The notes: a model not told the origin generated them from the sequence alone. A DNA stretch of 18,730 bases from Pseudomonadota bacterium (GCA_023433835.1 JAEYTW010000438.1:1-18730); one strand, 5' to 3'; positions 1 through 8,001 are shown, numbered from the stretch's first letter. Translations and numbers: made by a program.

Positions 1-2
1 TG

Positions 3-434
3 CCGATACCGCAACCGGCGCCGGTCGCCGCCCCGCCGCCTGCCCCCGCGTCCAAGCCCCTGCCCGCGCCGGGCCGCAGCGTGGCTTCCGCCCCCGCGCC
101 TGCCGCCACCCCGGCGCTGGGCGGGTCGGGCGTGACCCTGATGATGAGCGGCGCCGATACGACGCTTACGCCCGATCAGACCCGCCGGCTGGGCGAACTC
201 GCCCGCCAGGTCGCCGACAAGGAAAGCCGGCTGCAGATCCGCGGCTTCGCTTCGCCCAACGGCCCCGATGCACGCTCCGGCGCCCGGCGGCTGGCGCTGA
301 ACCGCGCGCTGGCGGTGCGCAGCGTGCTGATCGACAACGGCATCCGCACCACCCGCATGGACGTGCAGGCCCTGATCGAGGACGAGAAGGGTGGACCGCT
401 CGACCGCGTCGATGTCGTGCTGGTCGGCCGCTGA
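3..434 (+). CDS. OmpA-like domain protein, C-terminal part (5' end outside window)
   Basis: The reading frame is open to the left edge, so only the last 143 or so codons are present. The first roughly 40 visible residues are almost all Pro and Ala, which looks like a flexible periplasmic linker. The remaining 100 residues resemble a divergent OmpA/MotB C-terminal fold: a strand LQIRGFAS where the family has a hydrophobic strand followed by GHTD, then a helix RRLALNRALAVRSVLIDNGI matching the LSxxRAxxVxxxLxxxGI helix, and a final strand VDVVLVGR. The usual GHTD and NRRVE signatures are weak or missing, so peptidoglycan binding is uncertain. It lies just upstream of a MotA-like/MotB-like pair on the same strand, and a role in the same envelope complex is inferred. 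The GTG at 81 is an internal codon rather than a likely start. Confidence 0.6.
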   Translation, partial: PIPQPAPVAAPPPAPASKPLPAPGRSVASAPAPAATPALGGSGVTLMMSGADTTLTPDQTRRLGELARQVADKESRLQIRGFASPNGPDARSGARRLALNRALAVRSVLIDNGIRTTRMDVQALIEDEKGGPLDRVDVVLVGR

Positions 435-454
435 CCCGTCCAATTCCGCCTTGA

Positions 455-474
455 GGCGGCCACAATCGGCCGCC
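455..474 (+). terminator. GC-rich hairpin after the OmpA-like gene
   Basis: A perfect 7-bp inverted repeat, GGCGGCC (455-461) and GGCCGCC (468-474), encloses a 6-base loop ACAATC. It starts 20 bases after the stop codon of the upstream gene. There is no run of T after it, so it is either a weak or factor-assisted terminator or a stem that stabilises the transcript end. A second, smaller hairpin (CCGCC-TTGA-GGCGG) overlaps its left arm and would compete with it. Confidence 0.3.
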
Positions 475-542
475 ACGGTCGCCTTCGGCATGTTTAAGCC
501 GAGTCCGGCCGGCTGCCTTCTTCGTCCATCAGAGGGATGTCG

Positions 543-1658
543 ATGACGCGACCTGCCCGGTTCATCCTGCGCATGGTGCTGTTCCTGGTCGCGGCGCTTG
601 CCGTGTCGGTGCTGCTGTTCGGCCAGATCAGGGAAGCATTCCTGCACAACCCCGGGCTGAACGGGCTGATCCTCGCGGTCATGCTGATCGGCGTCGGCTT
701 CATCTTCCGCCAGGTGCTGCAGCTGGGCCAGGCAGTGGGCTGGCTCGAATCCTATCAGCGTGCCTCGCGCTCGACCTCGGCGCCGGTGCCCGACGCGCCC
801 TCGCTGCTGGTCTCGATGGCGCGCATGCTGGAATCGCGCAAGCCCAACAGCCCGATCTCGGCGCCGGCGCTGCGCTCGATTCTGGATTCGACCTGGTCGC
901 GCCTCGATGAAGCGCGCGACCTGTCGCGCTATCTGATCGGCCTGATGGTCTTCCTCGGCCTGCTCGGCACCTTCTGGGGCCTGCTCGCCACCGTCTCCTC
1001 GGTCGGCGAGGCGATCAAGTCGCTGTCGCTGTCGGGTGTCGGCGATCCGCTGGCGTTGTTCGATGGCCTGAAGAAGGGCCTGGAGGCGCCGCTGTCGGGC
1101 ATGGGCACGGCGTTCTCGTCCTCGCTGCTCGGCCTTGCCGGCTCGCTGGTGCTGGGCTTCCTCGACCTGCAGGCGGGGGCCGCGCAGAACCGGTTCTACA
1201 ACGAACTGGAGGAATGGCTGTCGGGCATGACCAAGGTCGGCGCCTCCGGCGCGATGATCGAGGGCGACCAGTCGGTACCGGCCTATGTCCAGGCGCTGCT
1301 CGAACAGACCGCCGAGGGCTTGGAGAATCTCCAGCGCGCGATGGCGCGCGCCGAGGAGAATCGCGCGGCGTCGAACCAGGCGGTGTTCCAGTTGGCCGAG
1401 CAGCTGGCGGTGCTGACCGATTCGATGCGCGGACAGCAGGACGTGCTGCGCCGCCTGGCCGACAACGGCGGGCAGCAGCATGACGGTTTCGACAGCGCGG
1501 CGCGCAACCACCTGCGCAACATCGACGTCTATGTCACCCGCCTGCTCGAGGAGACTGCGGTCGGTCGCAACCGGATGATCGAGGAGGTGCGCTCCGAAAT
1601 CAAATTGCTGGCCCGCACCGTCGCCATGGTCGCCGACAACCGGCGCACCGGTTCGTGA
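543..1658 (+). CDS. MotA/TolQ/ExbB-type proton channel subunit with long C-terminal tail
   Basis: This inner-membrane protein (371 aa from this start) should form the ion-conducting stator or channel with the MotB-like product of the next gene. Two hydrophobic helices lie near residues 8-28 and 40-60. A third, at about 130-152, contains GLLGTFWGLLATV, and a fourth at about 183-210 contains GMGTAFSSSLLGLAGSLVLGF; these last two are the recognisable MotA/TolQ/ExbB core. From about residue 225 to the end the protein is polar and helical with heptad-like spacing, a tail absent from ExbB and TolQ. An ATG also occurs at 537, but AGAGGG at 531-536 touches it directly, so the ATG at 543 is better spaced. 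The next gene starts 11 bases after the stop. It is too short and lacks the partners expected for ZorA of the Zorya defence system. Confidence 0.8.
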   Translation: MTRPARFILRMVLFLVAALAVSVLLFGQIREAFLHNPGLNGLILAVMLIGVGFIFRQVLQLGQAVGWLESYQRASRSTSAPVPDAPSLLVSMARMLESRKPNSPISAPALRSILDSTWSRLDEARDLSRYLIGLMVFLGLLGTFWGLLATVSSVGEAIKSLSLSGVGDPLALFDGLKKGLEAPLSGMGTAFSSSLLGLAGSLVLGFLDLQAGAAQNRFYNELEEWLSGMTKVGASGAMIEGDQSVPAYVQALLEQTAEGLENLQRAMARAEENRAASNQAVFQLAEQLAVLTDSMRGQQDVLRRLADNGGQQHDGFDSAARNHLRNIDVYVTRLLEETAVGRNRMIEEVRSEIKLLARTVAMVADNRRTGS

Positions 1659-1669
1659 TCCTCTAGGCC

Positions 1670-2944
1670 ATGGCGCGCCCCCGCACCCCCTACGATACCA
1701 ACCGGGCCTGGCCCGGCTACGTCGACGTGCTGTCGACGCTGCTGATGGTCATCGTCTTCGTGCTGGTGGTGTTCGTGCTGGCCCAGTTCTTCCTTGCCAA
1801 TGCGCTGTCGGGCCGCGACCGCGCGCTGGAACAGCTGAACCGCCAGATTTCCGAGCTGACCTCGCTGCTCAGCCTGGAGCAGCAGGCCAATGTCGAACTG
1901 CGCCAGAACGTGGCCCAGCTTTCCGCCTCGCTGCGCGATTCGACCGCGGCGCGCGACCAGCTGGCGGCGCGGCTGGGCGAGCTGAACCGCGCCAACGAGG
2001 ATACGACCGCGCGCGTCGGCGCCGAACGGTCCAACGTCGTCACGCTGCAATCCCAGCTGACCGAGACCGAGAACCGGCTGAAGACCGCGCAAGCCCAGCG
2101 CGACGACCTCGACGCCAAGCTGCGCTCGACCCAGACGCAACTGGCCGAGAGCGATGCCAAGCTGCGCGCCGCGACCGCCCAGAATGCGGAGGCGGCGGCG
2201 AAGCTGCGCGAGGCCGAGGGCCGGCAGACCTTCACCCAGGCCGAGCTCGACGCGACCAAGGGCCGGCTGACCTCGGCCAATATGATGCTCGAGGACGAGA
2301 AGAAGCTGACCGAGATGGCGCGCAGCCAAGTCGACCTGCTGAACCGCCAGCTGCTGGCGCTGCGCGAGCAGATGGCCTCGCTGCAGAAGGCGCTCGACGC
2401 TTCCGAGGCCAAGGACAAGGAACAGGAGGCGCAGATCTCCGACCTCGGCCGCCGGCTGAACGTGGCGCTGGCCCGCAAGGTCGAGGAACTGTCGAAATAC
2501 CGGTCGGAATTCTTCGGTCGGCTGCGCGAGGTGCTGGGCAACCGCCGCGACGTCCAGATCGTCGGCGACCGCTTCGTCTTCCAATCGGAAGTGCTGTTCC
2601 CGTCGGGTTCGGCCGAGCTGAACGATGCCGGCAAGGACCAGATGGCGAAGCTCGCCAAGACCCTGATGGAAATCTCGGCCGAGATGCCGCAGGACCTGCC
2701 CTGGATTCTGCGCGTCGACGGCCATACCGACCGCGTGCCGATCAAGACCGCGCAATTCCCCTCGAACTGGGAATTGTCGACGGCGCGCGCCGCGACCGTC
2801 GCCAAGTTCCTGATCGGCCAGGGCGTGCCGCCCAACCGGATCGCGGCCGCCGGCTTTGGCGAATTCCAGCCGCTGGACGATCGCGACGACGAGATCGCGC
2901 TGCGCCGCAATCGCCGCATCGAACTTAAATTGACCGAGCGCTGA
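1670..2944 (+). CDS. MotB-like peptidoglycan-binding stator partner (OmpA family)
   Basis: This 424-residue protein has three parts. A single N-terminal membrane helix spans about residues 17-43; Asp19 (in YVDVLSTLL) sits at its cytoplasmic end, where MotB, ExbD and TolR carry their proton-accepting Asp. Residues 45 to about 285 form a long Gln/Glu/Ala/Leu-rich coiled coil. The last 135 residues are an OmpA-type domain with DGHTDRVPI, NWELSTARA, GFGE and NRRIEL. It most likely pairs with the MotA-like protein just upstream, using the proton gradient to act across the periplasm on or near peptidoglycan. A flagellar role is unlikely, since no flagellar genes are nearby and the coiled coil is much longer than in MotB. 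Its last 20 bases overlap the end of the convergent exporter gene. Confidence 0.82.
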   Translation: MARPRTPYDTNRAWPGYVDVLSTLLMVIVFVLVVFVLAQFFLANALSGRDRALEQLNRQISELTSLLSLEQQANVELRQNVAQLSASLRDSTAARDQLAARLGELNRANEDTTARVGAERSNVVTLQSQLTETENRLKTAQAQRDDLDAKLRSTQTQLAESDAKLRAATAQNAEAAAKLREAEGRQTFTQAELDATKGRLTSANMMLEDEKKLTEMARSQVDLLNRQLLALREQMASLQKALDASEAKDKEQEAQISDLGRRLNVALARKVEELSKYRSEFFGRLREVLGNRRDVQIVGDRFVFQSEVLFPSGSAELNDAGKDQMAKLAKTLMEISAEMPQDLPWILRVDGHTDRVPIKTAQFPSNWELSTARAATVAKFLIGQGVPPNRIAAAGFGEFQPLDDRDDEIALRRNRRIELKLTER

Positions 2945-4241
2945 CCAACGTAAGGCTGACCGCGACGGCGGCGAGCCCCGCGGCGGCGGCGGCGAGGAAC
3001 ATCGGCGGGTAGCCGCCCGCATCGACGACGCTGCCCAGCAAGGCGATGCCGACGGCGAAGCCCGACTGGCGCATCAGGATGCCGAGACCGGCCGCCAGCC
3101 CCGAACGCTCGGGCGGCGCCGCCGCGATCAGCAGGCCGGAAAGCTGGGCATTGATCAGCCCGACGCCGCAGCCGGCCAGCAGCATGCCGGCCAGCACCGG
3201 CACCAGCTCTGCCGCGAACGCCAAGGCCAGGTTGCCGGCCACGCCGACCGCGAGCCCGAGGGCGAGGAAGCGACGCGGCCCGAGCCGGCCGAGCAGGCCG
3301 GCGGCGACCGGCGGCAACAGCAGCATCGGCAGGGTGGCCGCCAGCAGGGCCAAGCCGGAAGACCGGGCATCGAAGCCGAGCGCCGTCGCCAGATGGAGCG
3401 GCAGATGCACCAGCACCGACCAGTAGGCGACCGACAGGAGCACCGCGACCAGCCCGACGCCGAGAAAGCCCGGCCGGGTCAGCAGCGACAGGTCGACGGC
3501 CGGCACCTCGCGCCGCCGTTCGCGACAGGTGAAGGCAGCCAGGGCGACGATGGCCGCGACGCCGGCGCGCCAGTCCCGCTGCAGCAGCGACCAGACGATC
3601 AGGCCGAGGCCCGCGGTCAGCAAGGCGGTCGTCAGGATGTCGAGCGGCCGGTCGGGTTGGCCCGGCGTCGGCGGCACGGTGGCCGGCAGCGCCAGCAGCA
3701 GCAAGGCGCAGACCGGCAGGTTGATCAGGAAGATCATCCGCCAGCCGGCCAGTTCGGCGATCAGCCCGCCGCCGGCCGGGCCCAGCGCCATTGCCGCGCC
3801 GACGATGGTGCCGACCCAGCCGAAGGCCCGGCGCCGGTCGGCGGGATCGGGGTGCAGGCGGCCGATCAGCGCCAGGCCGCAGGTGGTGATCAGCGCCGCA
3901 CCCAGGCCTTGCGCGGCCCGCATCGCGATCAGCCAGCCGAGGTTCGGGGCCAGCCCGCAGCCGGCCGAGGCCAGCGCGAAGGCCGCGATCCCCCACAGGA
4001 TGACGCGCCGCTGGCCGAACCGGTCGGCGATCGCCCCGGCCGCCACCAGGAAACCGGCGAAGACCAGGCTGTAGGCATCCATGATCCAGGCGAAGCCGGC
4101 GAGATCGAGGGCGAAGTCGCGCTGGACCTGGGGCATGGCGATGACCACGGCCGCGATATCGAACTGGACCAGGGCCGAGGCCAGTCCCGTCGCGATCAGG
4201 GCGCCCCAGCCATGCCGCCCCGCCATTGCCTCAGCCGTCAT
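2925..4241 (-). CDS. MFS multidrug-type exporter, DHA2-like
   Basis: This 438-residue polytopic inner-membrane protein belongs to the major facilitator superfamily. The loop GAIADRFGQRRVI after the second helix is the MFS motif A. The stretch GWVGTIVGAAMALGPAGGGLIAELAGWRMIFLINLP contains the antiporter motif C and the WRWIFxINxP-like sequence typical of drug:proton antiporters of the EmrB/QacA (DHA2) group. The length is slightly short for a 14-helix member. The ATG at 4241 was chosen because GGAGG lies 6 bases upstream of it; the longer open frame continuing to 5153 is the antisense of the LysR gene. The gene is divergent from that LysR gene with a 99-base gap, the usual arrangement for a regulator controlling an efflux pump. 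The substrate is unknown. Confidence 0.85.
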   Translation of the reverse strand: MTAEAMAGRHGWGALIATGLASALVQFDIAAVVIAMPQVQRDFALDLAGFAWIMDAYSLVFAGFLVAAGAIADRFGQRRVILWGIAAFALASAGCGLAPNLGWLIAMRAAQGLGAALITTCGLALIGRLHPDPADRRRAFGWVGTIVGAAMALGPAGGGLIAELAGWRMIFLINLPVCALLLLALPATVPPTPGQPDRPLDILTTALLTAGLGLIVWSLLQRDWRAGVAAIVALAAFTCRERRREVPAVDLSLLTRPGFLGVGLVAVLLSVAYWSVLVHLPLHLATALGFDARSSGLALLAATLPMLLLPPVAAGLLGRLGPRRFLALGLAVGVAGNLALAFAAELVPVLAGMLLAGCGVGLINAQLSGLLIAAAPPERSGLAAGLGILMRQSGFAVGIALLGSVVDAGGYPPMFLAAAAAGLAAVAVSLTLVSARSI

Positions 4242-4318
4242 GTCGAGCCTCCATCTGCCGGGTGCCGGCAGGATGGGGGCGGGGCCGCCCGCAAACAAAT
4301 GATCGCCTCTCACAACGC

Positions 4319-4335
4319 CATGAAATAGATTCATG
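4319..4335. promoter_or_regulatory. Probable LysR-type operator (T-N11-A box)
   Basis: The sequence CATGAA, five bases ATAGA, then TTCATG is a perfect 6-bp inverted repeat and satisfies the LysR-family rule of T-N11-A inside a dyad (ATGAA-N5-TTCAT). It lies between the divergent exporter and LysR genes and ends 5 bases before the LysR ATG. Binding there would block LysR expression (autorepression) while leaving room for activation of the exporter on the other strand. The match is seen directly; its function is inferred. Confidence 0.65.
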
Positions 4336-4340
4336 GGGTG

Positions 4341-5273
4341 ATGCGCCCCCTGCCGCCCTTTGCCCCACTGGTCGCCTTCGATGCCGTGATGCGGCATTTG
4401 AGCTTCACGCGCGCCGCCGCCGAGCTCGGGCTGACCCAGAGCGCGGTGAGCCACCGCCTGGCGCAGCTCGAACAGCATTTCGGCACCGCGCTGTTCCACC
4501 GTCTCAACCCGGGCCTGAGCCCGACGGCCGCCGGCCTCGCCCTGGCCCCGGCGCTGCGCGAGGCGCTCGACCGGCTGGCCGATCTCGACCGCCATGTCCG
4601 CCGCCCCGTCGCGGGGCGCAGCGTGCTGCGTGTCGGTGCCGGGCCGGCCCTGTCGCGCTGGTGGCTGGTGCGCCGGCTGCCCGATTTCGCCGCGGCCCAT
4701 GCCGATATCCGCGTCGAGCTGGCGACCGTGACGAGCGAGGCCGAAGGCCGCGAGGCCGATGTCTGGCTGCGCTGGCTGCCGCGGTCGGCGGCGCGGCGCA
4801 CGTCGGTGACGCGGCCGCTGTTTGCCGAGCAGGTGTTTCCCGTCTGCCATCCCTGCCTGCTGGCGCGCGGCAAGTCGCTCGGCGATCTGCCGCTGCTGCA
4901 CAAGGGCCGGCCGGAGGCGCAGGGGGCGGAGTGGAACTGGACGACCTGGTTCGACCGCCTCGGCCTCGACCGGCCCGACGCCGCGGGGCCCGGCGATCTC
5001 GGCTTCGACACCATCGACGCCGCCCTGTCGGCCGCGGCCGAAGGCGCCGGCGTGGCGCTCGGGCGATCGTTGCTGGTGCATGACGCGCTGGCCGACGGGC
5101 GGCTGGCGCGGGTGCTGCCGCCGGTCTTCGATCTGCCGTCGTCGAAGGCGCATGTCGCGGCCTGGCGGCCCGACCTGATCGACGATCCGGCGCTCGGCCG
5201 CTTCGTCACCTGGATGGTGCAGGAAACCGCGCGAACGGTGTCGAACCCCGAAGCGGTCAGCCGACCCGCTTGA
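4341..5273 (+). CDS. LysR-family transcriptional regulator, GcvA-like
   Basis: This 310-residue DNA-binding regulator opens with a winged helix-turn-helix: LPPFAPLVAFDAVMRHLSFTRAAAELGLTQSAVSHRLAQLE covers roughly residues 4-44 and closely follows the GcvA-type pattern (LPPLxALRxFDAAARHLSF, then TQxAVSHxI). The rest is a periplasmic-binding-like effector domain that would sense a small molecule. A GTG at 4338 is one codon upstream of the ATG; neither has a clear ribosome site, partly because the operator occupies that space. It probably controls the divergent exporter and itself. Its last 17 bases overlap the end of the convergent GntR-family gene, so the two regulators are packed tail to tail. 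GcvA itself regulates glycine cleavage, but nothing here supports that role. Confidence 0.88.
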   Translation: MRPLPPFAPLVAFDAVMRHLSFTRAAAELGLTQSAVSHRLAQLEQHFGTALFHRLNPGLSPTAAGLALAPALREALDRLADLDRHVRRPVAGRSVLRVGAGPALSRWWLVRRLPDFAAAHADIRVELATVTSEAEGREADVWLRWLPRSAARRTSVTRPLFAEQVFPVCHPCLLARGKSLGDLPLLHKGRPEAQGAEWNWTTWFDRLGLDRPDAAGPGDLGFDTIDAALSAAAEGAGVALGRSLLVHDALADGRLARVLPPVFDLPSSKAHVAAWRPDLIDDPALGRFVTWMVQETARTVSNPEAVSRPA

Positions 5274-5943
5274 GCGGGGTCTCCAGCAGGCTTTCCGTGG
5301 TGTCCTGGATATGCCGGGCGATCAGCGCCACGGCCGTGGCCGAATCGCGGGCCATCGTCGCCTCGAAGATATGGCGATGCTCGGCATCGACGTCGCGGCT
5401 CGGCACGCTCTGCGCCGACAGGTGGCGGTAGCGCTCGGCCTGCTCGTAGAGCGAACGGCGCAGGGTCAGCAGGCGCTGGCTGCCGCAGGCCTGGACCAGC
5501 GCCTCGTGGAAGCCGCCATGCGCCACCGTCCATTGCGGGTTCAGGAGGTCGGTATCCTCGGCCACCCGCTCCGGCGTGCCGGTCAGCTGGTGGAAGGCCG
5601 CGACCAGCTGCGATTCCCAGGCGAGATCGCCGCGCTCGATCGCCCGGCGCAGGCAGACGCTTTCGATCTCGACCCGCATGGTGCCGAGGTCGATCAGATC
5701 CTCGCGCGAGATCGGCGACACCTGGAAGCCGCGCTGCGGCTCGGCAATGACGAGGCCTTCGGCCGACAGCCGCGACAGGGCCTCGCGCACCACGCCGAGC
5801 GAGACGCCCAGGCGCTCGCACAACGTCGCGATCTTCAGGCGCTGGGCCGGCGGCAGGCGGCCGGCCAGGATTTCCCGCCGGATCACCTCGTAAGTCGCAA
5901 CCGTCTGGCTCCTGGCCTCACCCGGGCCCGGGGTCGGGTCCAT
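5257..5943 (-). CDS. GntR-family regulator with FCD domain
   Basis: This 228-residue regulator probably represses the divergent catabolic operon. Its N-terminal winged helix-turn-helix (about residues 15-75) contains LGVSLGVVREALSRLSAEGLV, the GntR recognition pattern. The C-terminal all-helical FCD domain has HGGFH, EHRHIFEA and ARHIQD, matching the metal-ligand helices of FadR/VanR-type proteins with the expected spacing. The first ligand, normally Asp in a DxxFH motif, is His here (His142 from this start, then His146, His189 and His211). An ATG at 5949 is also possible, but GGAG lies 8 bases before the ATG at 5943 and only 2 before the other. Members of this subfamily usually release DNA on binding a carboxylic acid intermediate of the pathway they control, which fits the neighbouring operon. 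Confidence 0.87.
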   Translation of the reverse strand: MDPTPGPGEARSQTVATYEVIRREILAGRLPPAQRLKIATLCERLGVSLGVVREALSRLSAEGLVIAEPQRGFQVSPISREDLIDLGTMRVEIESVCLRRAIERGDLAWESQLVAAFHQLTGTPERVAEDTDLLNPQWTVAHGGFHEALVQACGSQRLLTLRRSLYEQAERYRHLSAQSVPSRDVDAEHRHIFEATMARDSATAVALIARHIQDTTESLLETPLKRVG

Positions 5944-6025
5944 GCGCATCGCTCCAACGTCGTCCTCGGACGACAGGCTTTACGCCATCGTCGGCCGGAA
6001 GCATATCGCGGATCATTCGCCAGAA

Positions 6026-6058
6026 AATATATTTTTTGTCTTGATCTATGATTTTGAC
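6026..6058. promoter_or_regulatory. Divergent promoter and operator region between the GntR gene and the catabolic operon
   Basis: An AT-rich island (about 6021-6070) stands out in otherwise GC-rich DNA. It contains the dyad GTC-TTG-ATC-TAT-GAT-TTT-GAC (6038-6058), an interrupted inverted repeat centred on TAT with mirrored GTC/GAC and ATC/GAT blocks, which is plausible for a dimeric GntR repressor. TATGAT (6047-6052) in the middle is a good rightward -10 candidate. AATATA at 6026-6031 gives a leftward TATATT for the GntR gene. No convincing -35 hexamer was found for either. Repressor bound at the dyad would cover the rightward -10. Confidence 0.4.
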
Positions 6059-6117
6059 CATGAAAAAAAGATGCACAGGGGAGGGCCGGGGTGGCCCCCG
6101 GTTGATTGAGGTGGGGC

Positions 6118-6978
6118 ATGCGCTTCGTAACCTATGCCGTGCAGGGCAAGTCGGGTCTGGCGATCGAAAAGGGCGGGCGGCTTCACGGCCTGGCCAAGGG
6201 TGCCGACGGTTTTCCCGGCACGCTCGACGAGCTGCTGCAGAACGGCGGCGACCTGAAGGCCGCCCATGCCGCGATCGAACAGCGCGGCGAGGCGCTCGAC
6301 CCCGACGCGATCACCTATCTGCCGCCGTTCCAGCGGCCTTCCAAGATCATCTGCGTCGGGCTGAACTACGCCGACCACACCAAGGAAAGCCCCTACGAAC
6401 AGCCGGCCTATCCGACACTGTTCGCCCGCTTCCCCTCCAGCCTGATCGGCCATCTCAGCTCCATCGTCCGCCCGCGCGCTTCCGAACAGCTCGACTACGA
6501 AGGCGAGATGGTCGCGGTGCTGGGCCAGGGCGGCCGCCACATCGCGCCGGAAAAGGCGCTCGACCTCGTCGCCGGCTATTCGGTGTTCAACGAAGCCTCG
6601 ATCCGCGACTACCAGTTCAAGTCGCCGCAATGGACCGTGGGCAAGAACTTCGACGATACCGGCGCCTTCGGCCCGGCCTTCGTCACCGCGGACGAACTGC
6701 CTGCCGGCGGGTCGGGCCTGCATATCGAAACCCGGCTGAACGGCCAGGTGATGCAATCGGCCACCACCGCCGACATGCTGTTCGACGTCAAGACGGTGAT
6801 CTCGGTGGTGTCGGAGGCGATCACGCTGTGGCCGGGCGACGTGCTGGTGATGGGCACCCCGGCGGGCGTCGGCTTCGGCCGCAAGCCGCCCCTGTTCATG
6901 AAGCATGGCGACGTCTGCGAGGTCGAGATCGAGGGCATCGGCAAGCTGGTCAATCCGATCCGCGACGAAGCCGCCTGA
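6118..6978 (+). CDS. Fumarylacetoacetate hydrolase (FAH) family protein
   Basis: This 286-residue cytoplasmic enzyme belongs to the FAH superfamily, which hydrolyses C-C bonds in acylpyruvates or hydrates/decarboxylates 2-oxo acids from ring cleavage. Residues 1-70 are a small N-terminal domain. The catalytic fold starts at KIICVGLNYADHTKE (about 76-90). The divalent metal ligands are visible as Glu128 and Glu130 in LDYEGEMVAVLG and Asp164 in NEASIRDYQ, with Lys176 in WTVGKNFD close to the active site. A late strand TPAGVGFG is also typical. The ATG at 6118 follows GAGGTGGGG; an upstream TTG at 6106 is less likely. It is the first gene of the operon, 66 bases ahead of the extradiol dioxygenase, so it probably processes the ring-cleavage product or a later intermediate. 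Confidence 0.87.
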   Translation: MRFVTYAVQGKSGLAIEKGGRLHGLAKGADGFPGTLDELLQNGGDLKAAHAAIEQRGEALDPDAITYLPPFQRPSKIICVGLNYADHTKESPYEQPAYPTLFARFPSSLIGHLSSIVRPRASEQLDYEGEMVAVLGQGGRHIAPEKALDLVAGYSVFNEASIRDYQFKSPQWTVGKNFDDTGAFGPAFVTADELPAGGSGLHIETRLNGQVMQSATTADMLFDVKTVISVVSEAITLWPGDVLVMGTPAGVGFGRKPPLFMKHGDVCEVEIEGIGKLVNPIRDEAA

Positions 6979-7044
6979 TTCGTCGATAATCGAGAACGAC
7001 AAGATCGCGGAACCAGCCGCGACGGCCGACCGGAGGAGGAAAGC

Positions 7045-7992
7045 ATGTCAGTCGAAACCCAGGACCGCCCGCTCGCCGTTCACTCGCTGAACCATTTCGC
7101 GCTGGCGGTGCCCGACCTGCAGGTCGCGGAAACCTTCTATACCAACTTCGGCCTGAAGGCGCGGGCCGAGGGCAACACGCTGGCGCTGGCGGCGGCGAAC
7201 GGCCTGACGGTCGCCCGCCTGTTCGAAGGCCCGCGCAAGCGGCTGCACCATCTGTCGTTCGCGGTCGACGCGGCCGATCTCGACCCGTTCATTGCCCGGC
7301 TGAAGGGGCAGGGCATCGAGATCGAGCGGCCGGAGAACCGCGTGCACGACGATGCCGTCTGGTTCCGCGATCCCGACGGCAACCTGTTCGAGGTGGCGGT
7401 CACGCAGCGCTCGATGCCGCCCACCAAGAGCTACAAGGGGCCTGAGGTGCGCGGCCCCGGCGCCCGCACGGCCGAGGAGATGTACCACCTGACCCAGGCC
7501 AAGGGCGTGCATCCGCTGCGGCTCGGCCATTGCCTGCTGTTCTCGACCGATGTCGGCCGCTCGATCGACTTCTACGGGAAGACGCTGGGCCTGCGGCTTT
7601 CCGACCGTTCGGGTGACATCGTCGGTTTCATGCATGCCCCGCATGGCTGCGACCACCATATCCTGGCCTTCGCCAAGTCGCACCAGGCGGCCTTTCACCA
7701 TGCGAGCTTCGAGGTCGAGGATGTCGACCGCATCGGGCTCGGCGCCGAGAACATGGTGCGCAAGGGCCATGAGAAGGGCTGGGGGTTCGGCCGGCACATG
7801 GCGGGCTCGAACTTCTTCTACTACGCCCAGGATCCCTGGGGCAGCTTCGCCGAGTATTTCTGCGACATGGACTACATTCCTGCCGGCGAACCGTGGAAGG
7901 CGCAGGATCTGCCGCCCGAGCACAGCCTGCATCTGTGGGGCCCCCGCGTGCCCGACTATTTCCTGCACAACGCGGAGGCCGATCAGGACTGA
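7045..7992 (+). CDS. Two-domain VOC-fold extradiol ring-cleavage dioxygenase
   Basis: This 315-residue protein has two vicinal-oxygen-chelate modules, as in catechol 2,3-dioxygenase and BphC. The N-terminal module (about 10-125: LNHFALAVPDLQVAETFY to FRDPDGNLFEVAV) lacks a full metal site, as usual. The C-terminal module (about 155-285) has the iron triad: His162 in RLGHCLLF, His218 or His219 in AFHHASFEV, and Glu270 in GSFAEYF. It would open the ring of a catecholic substrate next to the two hydroxyls, using Fe(II) and O2. A strong GGAGGAGG precedes the ATG at 7045. The tail, containing LHLWGPRVPDYF, resembles that of other extradiol enzymes of about 310 residues. Substrate specificity cannot be told from the sequence. 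Confidence 0.85.
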   Translation: MSVETQDRPLAVHSLNHFALAVPDLQVAETFYTNFGLKARAEGNTLALAAANGLTVARLFEGPRKRLHHLSFAVDAADLDPFIARLKGQGIEIERPENRVHDDAVWFRDPDGNLFEVAVTQRSMPPTKSYKGPEVRGPGARTAEEMYHLTQAKGVHPLRLGHCLLFSTDVGRSIDFYGKTLGLRLSDRSGDIVGFMHAPHGCDHHILAFAKSHQAAFHHASFEVEDVDRIGLGAENMVRKGHEKGWGFGRHMAGSNFFYYAQDPWGSFAEYFCDMDYIPAGEPWKAQDLPPEHSLHLWGPRVPDYFLHNAEADQD

Positions 7993-8001
7993 CGCCTGCT
8001 G

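Noticed and set aside
543..2944. Zorya-type anti-phage system (ZorA/ZorB)
   Set aside because: The channel subunit is far shorter than ZorA, no ZorC/D/E-like helicase or nuclease genes follow, and the next gene is a convergent MFS exporter.
1529..5153. Several very long open frames antisense to the envelope, exporter and LysR genes
   Set aside because: High GC produces long antisense frames; the translations are Arg/Ala/Gly-rich without domains, while the opposite strand encodes clear family motifs.
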